From positions 85,066,213-85,130,212 of the forward strand of contig NC_135373.1 of assembly GCF_049243985.1 (NCBI RefSeq): 64,000 nt of DNA, written 5' to 3'. Numbering within the stretch: position 1 is the stretch's first letter; each line of letters begins with the position of its first letter. The notes beneath the pieces are model-generated. The model was not told where the DNA came from, ran no database searches, and was given only the letters and a program-made list of their open reading frames with translations. The position numbers and the translations under genes were made by a program. Shown piece after piece: positions 32,101-52,237 of this stretch. This stretch comes from Paroedura picta (lineage: Eukaryota > Chordata > Lepidosauria > Squamata > Gekkonidae).

Positions 32101-35100
32101 GGCCATGAAGTTGCTCCTGAAGTTGCTCCTGCATGCTCTATACAAATGAGGTAAGTAGAGGATGTGTTCTCTTTCCCACACAGCTTCTTCATTATAAATG
32201 CATACGTGTACCTACAGAAACAATTTTTTTATAAGGTAGGTGTCAGTGAAATTAAGCTAAAGGGGCTTTGCTCAATATAATGTTAAAACCATGGTTTATT
32301 TTACCTATATCTCATGTATGAAACAAGCATTTGGCTCATAGACAATAAGAAGGGGGAAGTAGCGAAATTTACAGGGGCCAATCTCATCTGATGAAATCCT
32401 AATATTGAATGTGATTTTCTTTGTCTTTCTCAGGTTGTTTGGGCAACAAGTTACAAAGTTGGCTGTGCTGTCCAATTCTGCCAGAGAGTTTTGGGTTTTC
32501 ACGGACTCTCCAATGGAGCACATTTTGTGTGCAACTATGGACCAGCGTATATAATATTCCTTATATTTTTTATCATATTAACAGTGATGATTTACATTTA
32601 ACAGTGATGGTTTACTAACTTACTAGGAATAAATCCCATTTTAAAAACAGGAAGCAGGAAAGCAGAGGGGGGCCAGAAGGGCCCCAGGAGACCAGGGTGG
32701 GCCTGGCAGCAAGTGTGGTCAGACAGTCCTGCCCAGCTTCCCAGCAGTCGGGGGTGGGGAAACACAGGTCGACTGTGGCAGAACATGCATGGACAGCCCT
32801 TCCCAGCCTACTAGCAGCCAGGAGGATGGGGAGTCTGGCACAGTTGTGGTGCAGCATGGCAGAGCATGGCTGGATGGCCGTCCCCAACTCCTTGGCTTAC
32901 CTCATCTGCCAGCTCTTCCTCACGCCAAGTGACAGGAAGTGGCATGGAAGAGGAGGAGGACAAGGGTGGAGAAGAACCTCTAATTGGGCCTCAGTGAGGG
33001 AGTGCCACCAACCTATTGGGAGCATGTCCATCAGTGAGGGCTAATTAGAGCATATTGCTGGAAGGACCCAACATTTTTATGAGGTATGATATTAACAATT
33101 ATTCCCCCTCATGTCACTGATATAAGGAAAGTAAGCCATACCCATAGCTCATTGACTTAAAACTTCTGTACTCAATAGGCTGTGTTAATCCCAAATGATT
33201 CAGAATAGCACAGTTGGTAACTCTTATCAGAATTGTTACCTAGCCCACATTTTCCATGGCAGTGAGAGGAGGGGCTATGGCCCTGGAGAATAGCCTCTGC
33301 TTTTTCTGATTGGTTCAGTTTGTCTTAACATAAGGTATTTCATGGATTTTCATTTTGAATTTTGCTATGGATTGTACCCATTGTGCTTGTGACTTGTGGT
33401 CAAGTCACAACTGACTTATGACAACCCCATAAGATGTTCGAGGCAAGAGATGTTCTGACATATTTTGCCATTGCCTGCCTCTGCATCACAACCTTGGAAT
33501 TTGTTTGTGGCCTCCTATCCAAATATGCTTCAGCAACAAACCTGCTTGGCTTCTGAGATGTGATAGGGTTAGCCTGTACTATCCAGGTCAGTGTTAGAGA
33601 GTATTAGTCGCTCACTAAATAATAATAATAATAATAATAATTATTATTATTATTAATAATGATGATGATGAAGAAGAAGAAGAGTTGGTTCTTATATGCC
33701 GCTTTTCCCTACCCGAAGGAGGCTCAAAGCAGCTTACAGTCGCCTTCCCATTCCTCTCCAAAAATGATGATATTACTTACCTGTCACTCTCAACACGCCA
33801 GCTCGTGGCAGGTTACAGCATAAAAAAACAGAACAATAAAGCCCCATTAAAACCCCCATTAACCAATAAACAGTACAAAAATCTCCACATGATGGAAAGC
33901 CAATCCTTCCCCATAATGGAATGCCTGCCACCAAGTGGCAGAGGGCTATGTCAACAATCATCACCCAAGATGGCCAACGGGTGGTGCAATGCAACCAAGT
34001 TGGTTGCGCAAATGTAACCAAGATGTGAGCTCTGCAATCTATCAGTGTCTCTTACATGGAAAGTTTTACAGCTTGGAAAATATTCCTAATTGTATACCCT
34101 CTCGTGTATGAAACTATGTGAAACTATGTGCTATATTGTGTTTTTATGTCCCTGTGATGTCATTGCATTAGCCATCTTGAATATGAGGAAATAATGGGCA
34201 TAACTATTTGAAATATTTTTTTTAAAAGGAAGTTGTTTTTTAAGGAGAAAGCTTGCTTTTTAAACAATTTATATTGCAATTATGACCACATTAAGCAAGA
34301 TGTATGAACTGGCTACATAAAAAGGAAGTGACCCATTTCTTTGCTTTCAAGGTTAAAGTCTAATAAACATATATGGAAAAATTACTGAAATCAATAGTAC
34401 TTATCTTCATACAAATATGTTACTTTACTAATTCATTTCAGTGGTCCTCATCTGATTTTGTGTGACAAGTTAAACAATGATCTAACCAATGACAGCCTCA
34501 CATTTGCTAAAATATAAACACAGGTATCCCTATTTAGTAGTTTTTTTTAATGATTCCTTCTTTAAAATAATTTCTCCTCACATATATTAACATTCGATTG
34601 AGCCTGAAACTGCAGAAGGGAAATCCTTGAATGTGTCAAAAAATTTAAAAAACCACACCGTAAAAGATATGTCCCTTGCTAATTTTTAAAATGCATCATA
34701 TGTAACTGGGGGGGGGGGAATTTCTTCAGAATATTTTCATTTATTGTGCTAGCTGTAACTATTTCACAGTGGATATAATAGTGTTTCTTCTCCAAGACTG
34801 TAATAACCTTTTACCGTTGCAGTGGCAACTATCCAGTGAAACCTTACAAAACCGGAAACCCGTGTAGTGAATGTAACAGAGAAAAGTGTGCAGATAATCT
34901 CTGTGGTAAGGATGCTATAAGAAGTGGGAATGAAAGTTATACTAGTGGAGGTTGTGGTGATCTGTGATTGGGTCTCCTGACATGTTCAGTTTTCTCAGAA
35001 GAGTAGCTGCTTAGCCAGGGCAATGAAATACAAGGTTAACCCTTCAAACTCCATTACTTTTCTGAGAGGAATTGGCAGCGGGTAAAAACAAGCTGTTTTG

Positions 35101-36399
35101 GTTGTGGCTTTTCCTTACTGGTCTTAAAACAACTCAGGGAATCATTCTTGTGTGTGGGAAGAGGTAAACCAGTGCTCCAGCTCTTAACCTCAGCAAGGCT
35201 TTCAGGGGATTTTGGTATCCTCTCCTGAATCTTAGCTAGGTACCTTTACAGTTAACCCAAAATGCCTGCTTCTTATTGCATTTGTGGTGAGATTTCTGTG
35301 CAACTGTACATATCGTTTGAACTGTAGGATTTACTTCCAAATAATAGTTGCAGATTGCAGCAGTGAGTCCAGTTAAAGGATTAGCAGGGACATCAGGCTG
35401 CTCCAATTTCTTCATGTTTGTTTCCACCTCCATCCCATTGTAGTTGGGATACTGAGCTTACAGTCAAAAAGATACAGGCGTGAGGGGAAGGAACAGGCAG
35501 TTATGTCTCTTGATTTCAATGATGACACCAACTGCAGGCTATAGGTACTTATTATAATCATGCAACTATATTGTCAGTTGGGGAAGAGATCAGCAATTGA
35601 ATAATAAAACATTGTAGTATGAATGCTGGGAAAATGCACTATATCTAAAGCAGCATGTAGATTCTGTACTAAAAGTGAACAGCTCTGCTTTTGTTGTGCT
35701 AAGAAATTTAAGGGATTGATAAAAAGCAAACAGAACCAGCTCTATACCTGTCATTTTCACACCTCCTTACAGCCAAGCAAGTGGTGCCTGGATAATTATT
35801 GCTTCAGTTTTGTAAGATGTTTATTGTATTAGTGTCATTTGAAGGGTCAAAAGAAAGCGATAAATAGAATATCTAAACCAAGCACTCAACTACATAGGCA
35901 ATGGTCTGCACTAGATCATTTAACAAGAAGTCACCACACACACTCCCACAGAGAGACACACACACACACACACACATACAGAATTGCTATTAATTATAGA
36001 AATGGCTTTGGAGTGCTTAATGAACCACTGTTCAGATTCTGTGGCAGACATTATCAATACAGAAAGCACTACAATATTGCTTCAATATTTACTTTGCCTT
36101 CTTTTTGCTCTCTAGAGAATCCAGAGCGTGATCAGTTGCTAAGTACGTATCACCTAGTTTTACTTTGTTATTGCTTAGACTGCCTGTATTCTTTTTATAA
36201 GGCTGACAGTTGTGTGTGATTTTTAGGTTACTCCAGTTGGTCTCCAGATTGGGACATACCTGCTCCTCCGACCTCCCGCTCTACATGTGACTCATACTGT
36301 ATTACTGTGCTAGTACTAAGATTATTATTTATATTATTGACTTTTGGTATTGTGGCCATGTTATTCAAGAAATATCCCCAAATGTTTATATATGAATAA
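29145..36399 (+). CDS. GLIPR1: GLIPR1-like CAP gene 3, probable GLIPR1 ortholog (273 aa)
   Basis: Exons: 29145-29324, 31547-31792, 32434-32546, 34823-34905, 36116-36142, 36227-36399. All introns are GT-AG and phases match gene 2. The protein has a good signal peptide (MKCKLCSWLWLVLELSVCCY), then LPNIEDQQFIQDCVKIHNYF, the CAP domain with TWDPALAKTAKAWAKKCHF, DHN, HPKFTPVGENIWTG, CGHYTQVVWATSYKVGCAV and HFVCNYGPAGNYP, a hinge GNPCSECNREKCADNLC, and a C-terminal membrane segment (about ITVLVLRLLFILLTFGIVAM) before KKYPQMFIYE. All four cavity residues (His, Glu, Glu, His) are present. CAP proteins are secreted or membrane-tethered glycoproteins; in mammals GLIPR1 is linked to growth control, but the biochemical role is not settled. 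The position next to and convergent with KRR1 matches mammalian GLIPR1, hence the symbol; orthology within a tandem family needs a tree. The ATG at 29145 is the only one that opens the signal peptide. Confidence 0.9.
31103..31400 (-). mobile_element. Unclassified squamate interspersed repeat
   Basis: (AAT)n at the left, then TTATAACCCACCCTTCC, AGGCCTGGTGGAACACCTCT and TTGCAGGTCCTGTGGAACTG, the same family as 14755-15260. It lies in intron 1 of CAP gene 3. Confidence 0.5.
31871..31990 (+). mobile_element. 5S rRNA-derived SINE, old plus-strand copy
   Basis: GGGATCAAGATCACCTAACA, then TTTCTGAAGCTAAGCAGG and TTGATTGGTGATCTGGGTAG, follows the 5S rRNA internal region with many changes. Confidence 0.5.
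32624..33060 (-). mobile_element. Helitron-like element H7
   Basis: On minus the 3' end reads AAAATGGGA then TTTATTCCTAG followed by T, matching H3 in spacing (11 nt after the hairpin). The body is GC-rich. Near the far end, GGGCCTCAGTGAGGGAGTGC and nearby inverse copies make short palindromes. The left boundary is good, the right one is estimated. It lies in intron 3 of CAP gene 3. Confidence 0.45.
33380..33600 (-). mobile_element. 5S rRNA-derived SINE
   Basis: Left: GGTCAAGTCACAACTGACTT and AACCCCATAAGATGTTC (Bov-B-like tail on minus). Right: CTCCTATCCAAATATGCTTC, CTGCTTGGCTTCTGAGATG and TGATAGGGTTAGCC, a degraded inverse 5S region. Confidence 0.65.
33619..33757 (-). mobile_element. SINE 3' half with (AAT)n(ATT)n(GAT)n(GAA)n tail
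   Basis: The (GAA)n GAGTTGGTTCTTATATGCCG start of a minus-strand tRNA SINE is preceded by (GAT)n and by an AAT/ATT block that can fold on itself. The SINE body stops after CTTCCCATTCCTCTCC. Confidence 0.75.
33758..34822. other. Rest of intron 3 of CAP gene 3
   Basis: 33780-33980 is a piece of the unclassified repeat seen at 14755-15260 (AGCATAAAAAAACAGAACAA, CCCCATTAAAACCCCC). The rest, 34000-34822, shows no exon or recognisable repeat before the acceptor TTACCGTTGCAG. Confidence 0.45.
35935..35977. repeat. Impure (CA)n microsatellite
   Basis: CACACACACTCCCACAGAGAG, then about 22 bp of CA repeats, in intron 4 of CAP gene 3. The remainder of that intron holds no definable element. Confidence 0.85.
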
Positions 36400-38043
36400 T
36401 TGCTTGAACTTGTATGTGACCTCCCATGCATTTTTCAAATCTTTTCAGACTTTAAACTTTAAAAATGAGTTCCTGGTCTTTGTTGATGTAGACAAAATAT
36501 TGCTAACATGGTAGCCATATGTTTCACAGGCACAAAAAGTGGGCATCAGGAACCTTGAAAGCAATTGACTCCTGCCTGCCCCAATAGGGCTGCATGATGC
36601 TGGAGTGCTTAGCCCAATGCAAGTTAATCAGAAAACCCTTCCTAAAGCACCTGTGACTTCAATATTTTGCGGCTAGGACACAGAATTTGTTTGCTTTGTG
36701 GTTTCAACATCTTTACTGCATGTTTCTTCCACAACCTGCTTTTTGCCTGCCTTTGAATTCTTCAAAGGGATGATTCAGTAGCATTGGCCTGAGTCACCAT
36801 GCCTTGTCTCCTCCTGTATGTTTTGTTCCACAGTATAAACTGTTAGAATAAGCAAGATCTAGTGTGCATGATTCAAAAGCATATGAATAATACCTTCAGA
36901 AGGCATTGAAGATATGTATTTAGCATAGTTAGAATAGTAACTTCCTGATGTTTTTCAAATTATCTCCTCCAGTGTTGTGATCAGCGCAGTAGGAGACTTT
37001 CTGCTTCTTTGACCATACTTCTTCCCTGTTTGCCTCCACAACAGGCTGAATGAAAGCAGAACAACAGTTAGGTCTCTCTCTCTTTCTATGCAAAGCTGTT
37101 TCTTTTCTAAATAAAACCGTTTTATTATTTTTAGCAAGTTTGTTGTTCTCTCCTCTTTGCATATTTAAACTCTGCCAACATAAACAACAACCTATGCTAC
37201 CAGTTCTGTCACCTTTTTTTCTTGCAGTACAGGATGGTGCTGTGAGTTTTTATAAATATCAGCTGGCTAGAACATAGTGCTCAAAATACTAGGAATAATT
37301 TAATGGATCACCTAAGTCAAGAGAAGAAGAACTGAGGGGGGGGGGCAGTTTGCTACAATTCAACCAAAGAGACTGCTTATATTTCCTTGTGATTGTCATT
37401 TTTGGTCATAGCCTCTCGCAAACAGGGCTCTTCAATCAGCACACTCCTATCTCCTTCCTGCCTCATTCTGTCGCATATGTAAACAGGTCTAAACTAGAGT
37501 TATTGCTGCATCTTCTGGCAATGCATTTCATAAGCAAATCATGCAATGACTCAGTGCTATAAATAGAGTGCGTACTACTGAGTTTGATGAGTTTGATTAG
37601 AAGAAGATGTTGTAAGTGTGGCTTGTTGAACAATTAATACTTGATAGAAATGTACTAACAGTGTCAGATGCTTAAGTCTCAATAGTGCCTCCCTAAATTC
37701 AATGGACTTGGTTTAATTCTACACACTGCACTGCAAATAACCCATCTCATCTGTACCCCCTCTTTCCATCCAGGGCCTGTAACAACTAAGATACAAAGGG
37801 CATGAGACACTGCTCATTTCTTCTGCTAGTTGAAAAGCAGTGTCTCACAGAAGCTCCTCCCCAGCCACAAATTTTGTTGGTTTTTTAAAGTGCTACTGAC
37901 CTCTTGCTCTTTTCTACTGTTACCAACAGGATACTTATCTTGATCTTTCTACATTGTAGGAAATAGCCAAGAATACTGAATAATAGCATATTGGAAAGAG
38001 GAAAATGGAGGAAAGCATGATATGAAGCAGATGTACTCTAAAA
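36400..38043. other. 3' region of CAP gene 3 and intergenic sequence
   Basis: No further exon is seen. A candidate polyadenylation signal AATAAA is at 37110-37115, about 710 bp after the stop. A short piece of a widespread amniote repeat (TTTTAAAGTGCTACTGACC) occurs near 37885. Confidence 0.4.
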
Positions 38044-38336
38044 CAGTGGGCCCCAACCTTTTTATCACCAGGGACCGGTCAACGCTTGACAATTTTACTG
38101 AGGCCCGGGGTGGGTAGCCAAGGGGTGCCGACACCACCTGAGCCCCTGCTCCACTTGCTTTCCTGCCGGCGCCCCTGACATCCCGCTGCCTGCTGGGGGG
38201 CGCTGCCAGCAACAACTGTGCAGTGCCATGCCGAGGGGGAGCCCCAGCCATGGCAACCACTGGAGAGCGCCAAAGGTGAGCCGGTGGCAGAGTAGCAAGG
38301 CAGCCCCCGAGGAGGAGGAGGAGCCACGCCCCAGCA
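38044..38336. mobile_element. hAT MITE, right end missing
   Basis: CAGTGGGCCCCAACCTTTTT start, TTGACAATTTTACTGAGGCC, and GAGGAGGAGGAGGAGCCACG near the right. It joins at about 38340 to the unclassified repeat (GGGAACTCGTTCCACCAGG, 38340-38460), so the terminal inverted end is lost. Confidence 0.7.
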
Positions 38337-38620
38337 CCAATTGACTCGGCTGGGAACTCGTTCCACCAGGCTGAAGACAAGGGCAAAAAGGCCCTAGCTC
38401 TGGTCAAGGCTAATTGCACTTCTTTGGGGCCGGGAGCTCCCAGCAAGTTGGGATTAGTTGAGACCAAGGATGGGAAAGCTTTTTACACATTCAAAGATTG
38501 TCTGAAGAGATGCTTCCCAGGAATTTAGAGTTACATATACCATATGCAGAAATTCTGTAGAACACCATTTAGGATGCCTGGGGAAGAGGCAACTTGTAAG
38601 CAGCACTGCATCACCTATCT

Positions 38621-38890
38621 AGCCAGCTTGGTGTAGTGGTTAGGGGCACCAACTTCTAATCTGGCAAGATGGGTTTGATTCCCCATTCCCCCACATGCAG
38701 CCACCTGGGTGACCTTGTGCTCACCACAGCACTAATAAAGCTGTTCTGGCCAAGCAGTAATATCAGGGCTCACTCAGCCTCACCTACCTCACAGGGTGTC
38801 TGTTGTGGGGAGAGGAAATGGAAGTCGATTGTAAGCTGCTTTGAGACTCCTTCGGGTAGAGAAAAGCAGCATATAAGAAACAACTCTTCT
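38621..38890 (+). mobile_element. tRNA-derived SINE, full length
   Basis: AGCCAGCTTGGTGTAGTGGT head, GGGTTTGATTCCCC B-box, centre CAGGGTGTCTGTTGTGGGGA, end AAAGCAGCATATAAGAAACA followed by ACTCTTCT. It lies between CAP gene 3 and KRR1. 38891-39711 shows no other feature; a 69-codon ORF at 39397-39606 is unsupported. Confidence 0.85.
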
Positions 38891-39711
38891 AGTGCTGAGA
38901 CCATCTTTAGCTGTATGGGCTTTGGGAGTAATCTTCATTATTCAGAAGCATTCCCCCCCATAAGCAAATAGGCTCCAATAATGGAAAATAAACATCTTCA
39001 TTATGGAATAAAAGTCTCAAAGACAAATAAGTAGGTATAACCAGCTAGAAGATTTGGCTTTAACGGATTAAAATTTAAAGAACAACTTGTGAGTGTTCTG
39101 AAGGAGCTTGGTGATATGATAATTAAACCCCTCCTTTTTTAGCTTAACATTCAACAGTCAAAAGGCATTTGAGGGACTTTTTGGACCTGATGAAGAGTGA
39201 TACAAAAGAGAGAGATCGTACATATATCAACATAATTTACTAGGGTTGTAGAAATTACGTTAGTATCCTAAAATATATATACATGCCAGTTTACTTTTAT
39301 ACATGGAAAACAGATTTAACATCTATATAAAACTATTTTTTCTTACAGTTTCACAGAAACTCCATTTACCAAAGTCAAAACAATGATACAAATGATGTGG
39401 TGTTGGTTAGAATACTCACAAATGGAATAGAATCCTATTCACTGACGGCATTATGGAAGCAGAAGTCTTCATCCAAAAACTTACACTGTGAACATATTCT
39501 CATGGATATTGCAAATCTACAAACTTTTGCTCCCCATAATCTCCAGTATGCAACGGAAGATTCTGTACGCCTTCAATTGCTAGATTTTCCCCGTATAAGA
39601 AGGTGAGATTCACGTTTTTCAGATTTTAGTTCCAGCGGCAGTATGATGATGCAAGGAAGGACAGTCATAAATCTGGACCATGGAAAAGGAAATGCTCCAG
39701 TTCTTTAAAAA

Positions 39712-48276
<8,565 letters not shown>

Positions 48277-48610
48277 GCTGCTCTCCCTTCAGCCCGCCGC
48301 GGAACCTCCCCTCCAAGCAATGCCCGGAGACGCCGGTGCTGGGCTACGGCACGCAAAGCACACTGGGAAACGAAGTCTTCTCTTGGCGGTAACGCTGCGG
48401 TCAAGCTCGAGATGAGGAGGCGTTCAAACACGCAGCCGGACTTCCGGCTGAAACTGAACACCACCGGTCCGCCTCGATTCTCTATTGGTGAGGCGTGATG
48501 CCGCTCTGTCTTCTGGCACCTCTATCGTGAAACGCCATGGTCAATTAGACCGGAAGCACTTCTGAGAACTGAGATTTTTCCTCCGTGATAAGGTAGGCGG
48601 GTGTTGTGAA
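48277..48610. promoter_or_regulatory. KRR1 CpG-rich promoter, possibly bidirectional
   Basis: A CpG-rich, TATA-less stretch directly upstream of the KRR1 ATG. It contains GACTTCCGGC (an ETS-type core on minus), a CCAAT box on minus (plus ATTGG near 48484) and CCGGAAGC near 48552. On plus, a consensus donor AAGGTAGGCG follows near 48590, so a divergent non-coding transcript is possible. Housekeeping ribosome-biogenesis genes commonly have such promoters. Confidence 0.6.
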
Positions 48611-48740
48611 GTGTTGCATTGTGGGATATGTATTTCACATAGCATCATATGGCTTAATTAGGATATTATGAAATAGTTTGCTGATTTGCCACAATTTACT
48701 TTTGCCTTATATCTTTACACGTACAATGGTTGTTCACTTA

Positions 48741-48845
48741 GTCTGAGGAAGAGTTCATCCACTCGAAAGCTCATGCCTTGAATAAATCTGTTGGTCTTAG
48801 AGGTGCTACTGGACTCTATTTTTGTCGTGCTACTTGACCAACACC
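48741..48845 (+). mobile_element. Fragment of a widespread amniote repeat
   Basis: CTGAGGAAGAGTTCATCCAC, TCGAAAGCTCATGCC, AATAAATCTGTTGGTCTTAG and GTGCTACTGGACTC form the end of a common amniote element. I recognise the text but cannot assign the family with confidence. Confidence 0.5.
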
Positions 48846-49177
48846 GCCACCCATTTGAATCTCTAACCTAATAGAAAAGTAACTGCTTGAGATGTGGTTC
48901 TGCCTGTGTTGATCCTGTGATGTCATCCTGGTCTCGATCTGCTGAGTGCTGTAAGCACTCTTCATTTAAGAGCTCTCTCGCTCTCTCTTTCTTTCTGACT
49001 ATAATAGCCAGTTTCATAATGGGGGAGTTTGCTTGTTTCCTCAAAAAAGTGGGATTTGGACTTCCTTAAAAATTGTGTTCTGAATGTGGGTTTCATTTAC
49101 ATTTTCAGACAGACTAAAAAGGCCACTGCAAAATCTTGCATACTGTCTACAACAAATTCAATCCAGTAAGGTGTGTT

Positions 49178-49461
49178 AAGAGCCTCTTGTGGCGCAGGGT
49201 GTTAAGGCAGCAGAAATGCTGTCTGAAGCTGTCTGCCCATGAGGCTGGGAGTTCAGTCCCAGCAGCTGGCTCAAGGTTGACTCAGCCTTCCATCTTTCCG
49301 AGCTCGGTAAAATGAGTACCCAGCTTGCTGGGGGGTAAACGGTAATGACTGGGGAAGGCACTGGCAAACCACCCCGTATTGAGTCTGCCATGAAAACGCT
49401 GGAGGGCATCACCCCAAGGGTCAGACATGACCTGGTGCTTGCACAGGGGATACCTTTACAT
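49178..49461 (+). mobile_element. Sauria SINE with exact target duplication
   Basis: AAGAGCCTCTTGTGGCGCAG head to GGGGATACCTTTAC tail, flanked by an exact 10-bp duplication AAGGTGTGTT (49168-49177 and 49462-49471). The intact duplication points to a fairly recent insertion. Confidence 0.95.
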
Positions 49462-49471
49462 AAGGTGTGTT

Positions 49472-52127
49472 AGTGTACACATACACACACACTGCAATAA
49501 AATGTACACCACACAAAAATTATCTATATGTTTATTCATAATTCAACACAAGACGGCAATTTTAGGCACTTGCTCCAGAATCATAAACTGCCCTGATGCT
49601 TACTTCTGCATTAACATTATTCTGGAATGGTTTTGTAATATGCTATTGTGTATATATGTAAACTTCACTATGTAAAGTTCAGAGATCATTAATATGTGCC
49701 TTTTTTGTAAGGCTAACCCCATAGGATTGTCCTCATTATGCAGTCCATTTATTAAGAACTGTTGATGCTTGGGTAGAAAATCTGCTACACAAAAGAAGAA
49801 AGGAAAATCCAGTTGGCATGTATTTGCATGGGTTGCCCTTTATTTGCAATTCATGTTGATGTTAGAAATCACATGCAAAAATTCCTTCATTTTACAGTTT
49901 TTTCAAAGCATATTTCACATCAAGCTGTATATTTGACAGAATCTCTTTCTAGGCCTAGGAAGAAGTTTGGGACTTTACATGTCTTCAGATAATTTATTTA
50001 ATTTTCATCAAATAAAAACAATACCCAAAATACTTGCTGTTCATTATGCGTATCCAAACCTTACTCCTTCAGGCTGTTTTTGTTATTTTGTATCCCACCT
50101 TTCTCCACAATGGGGACCCAGAATGGCTTACATCATTCTCCATTGTATCCCTACAACTACCCTGTGAGATAGGTTGGGCTGAGAGTATATGAATGACACA
50201 AGATCACTCAGCAAGCTTCCATGGAAAGTGGGGATTCAAACCTGGCTCCCCAGAACCTAATCCAACCACTACAGAACACTAAACCAGAAGTTTTTCATGG
50301 CCATTTGTTTGCTGGAGAAGAGCTAAAAAAAATACTTATTTGTACATGTGTATACCCACTGAAGTTCAGAAACCATTATGCTACTTCAAAACTTCCATGA
50401 TCAAAGTGTAAGATAATTTTGCAAAGCTTCTGAAGCTTCCCTGAATGTTGTGAGGCAGCTTTTTGGAAGGGGTGCCACATACTTAGAACTGTGTAATTCT
50501 GTTTAGGATTTCATTGTCAGTTACGTATGCACAGAGTTGATCATTTACTGAACCCTGGGCACAGAAAAAGAAGTAATCTGAAGGAAAGAAATGCTGAGAA
50601 CAGGATTCTGAGTAACCAAGGGACAGCAGTAGCAGTGGAAAAAGAAAAAACTGGAGAAGAATAATTGTTTTTTTTACCCCAGTTTCACTAACCTGAAGGA
50701 GTCTAAAAGCGCCTTACAATTGCCTTCCCTGCCTCTCCCTGCAACAGACACCCTGTGAAGTAGGTGGGGCTGAGAGAGCTTTGTGAGAAAAGCCCTAAGA
50801 GAACTGTGACTAGCCCAAGGTCACCCAGCTGGCTGCATGTGGAGGAGTGGGCAATCTAATCCGACTCTCCAGATTAAAGGCTGCTGCTTTTAACCATGAT
50901 ACTATGCTGGCTCTTTGACAGCATCCTTTCTACTCCAGTGCTAATTTTCTATTGCCCTCCCCTAAAGCTCCAATGCCTGTGCTAGCATTAAGCAACATTG
51001 CATAGTCCATTCCTTCCAACACACAGAATAAAACAATGACAGCCATCTAAGTCATCCTGAAACAACAGTTCAAAAATAGGATTTAAATCTCTAAGCAAAG
51101 TCCAGCATATAAACCTTAGACAGCAAATCAAAGGAAGGTGAAATATTAATTATATTAATTATATAATATTAATTATATGAAATCACTTCCCTGAAGTCTG
51201 CACAAAGGTAAAAGTTGCTGCTTGCTGGTAAGTGAGTGACAAGAGGGAAGAAGTTCCCCAGCCAACAGTGGAGGTTTGTTTCTAATAGGCATGCCCAGTT
51301 CCAAGTTTCATTGGGCTCTGGGCAAAGAGTTCATGGAGACCCCTCTGATTACCATTGTGCACCCCACTGATACCTCCCTGCCCACCTGCTTGCATTCTCC
51401 TGCCCCATGCCTACCAATTTATCCTCTGTCCCCCCCCCCCTTGCCCCTTTCCTCATCTTCCAGCACTCATGCCCTCTTCCCTGACAGTGCTGTGAACTGG
51501 AAACATGGGTGAGTGGGAAGATTCACAACAAGTGGAAGGGCAGCAGGGTACGTGAGTGGGTGGGGGGCAGTTGCTGTGGTCCCCCCCAGAAGATCTGGGC
51601 TTTGGCAGCTTCTCCAGCCCTGTGGTGTTGGCACATGGAAAAGGACAAATGACCTCCCCTACAGATTACAGTTGATGGGCAGGTTCGGAAAGGAGTCAAC
51701 CATTCCTTAAATAGCCTTGTCTCAGCTATGGTCTTCAGTTAAGCCTGAGAGTGAACTGGAAGCCAGCATTGCCCTCAGTGTCATTTATGTAAGAAATGCC
51801 AGTCAGCAATCTAGCTACTACTTTTTCAAAACTACTGAAAATTTAGGTGTGGTGCTTGGGGACGTGATATCCTGTGATACCATGGCTTCCTTATGTGTAT
51901 GTTCTGTATGACATACTAACCCTTTGATCCTAAGTATTTATGGTGGTATAACTGGTTGCTCTCGAAGGCTCCAGTCAAGCTCCATCCCCCATATCCTCTT
52001 CAGGTTCTTTTTCCAACATTAAGAAGAAACATTTTCATGACATGTAAATGAATGCAAGCTAACTGCTGTCCCCTCCTCCTCTCAATCCTCCGGTGGTCTT
52101 TAACCTTGAGGATCTTTGCAAGCATGC
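49472..52127. other. Gene-free stretch with two old SINEs
   Basis: 50080-50285 (TATCCCACCTTTCTCCACAA to CTAATCCAACCACTACAGAA) and 50685-50915 (CAACAGACACCCTGTGAAGT, AAGGTCACCCAGCTGGCTGC) are diverged minus-strand tRNA-type SINEs. An AT palindrome of TTAATTATATTAATTATAT type lies at 51144-51180. A C-tract is near 51431. No exon is seen. Confidence 0.55.
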
Positions 52128-52237
52128 AGGCCGCCCTTCAAAGCTGCCATTTCCTGCAGGGGAGAAGATCTCTGTAGCCTGGAGATCAATTGTCATTCTA
52201 GTAGGACTCCAGGTCCCACTCTAAGGTTGGGAACCAT
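52128..52237 (-). mobile_element. GGTTGCCA-type MITE fragment
   Basis: CTTCAAAGCTGCCATTTCCT, GATCTCTGTAGCCTGGAGAT and CTCCAGGTCCCACTCTAAGG are the inverse of the element's middle and end. Confidence 0.55.

Noticed and set aside
34441-34520. Possible extra exon of CAP gene 3 after an ATTTCAG acceptor
   Set aside because: The reading does not match any CAP segment, and exons 3 and 4 join in phase without it.
39397-39606. 69-codon ORF just downstream of KRR1 on the opposite strand
   Set aside because: No similarity is recognised, no splice context, and it would lie over the KRR1 3' end. Chance ORF is simplest.
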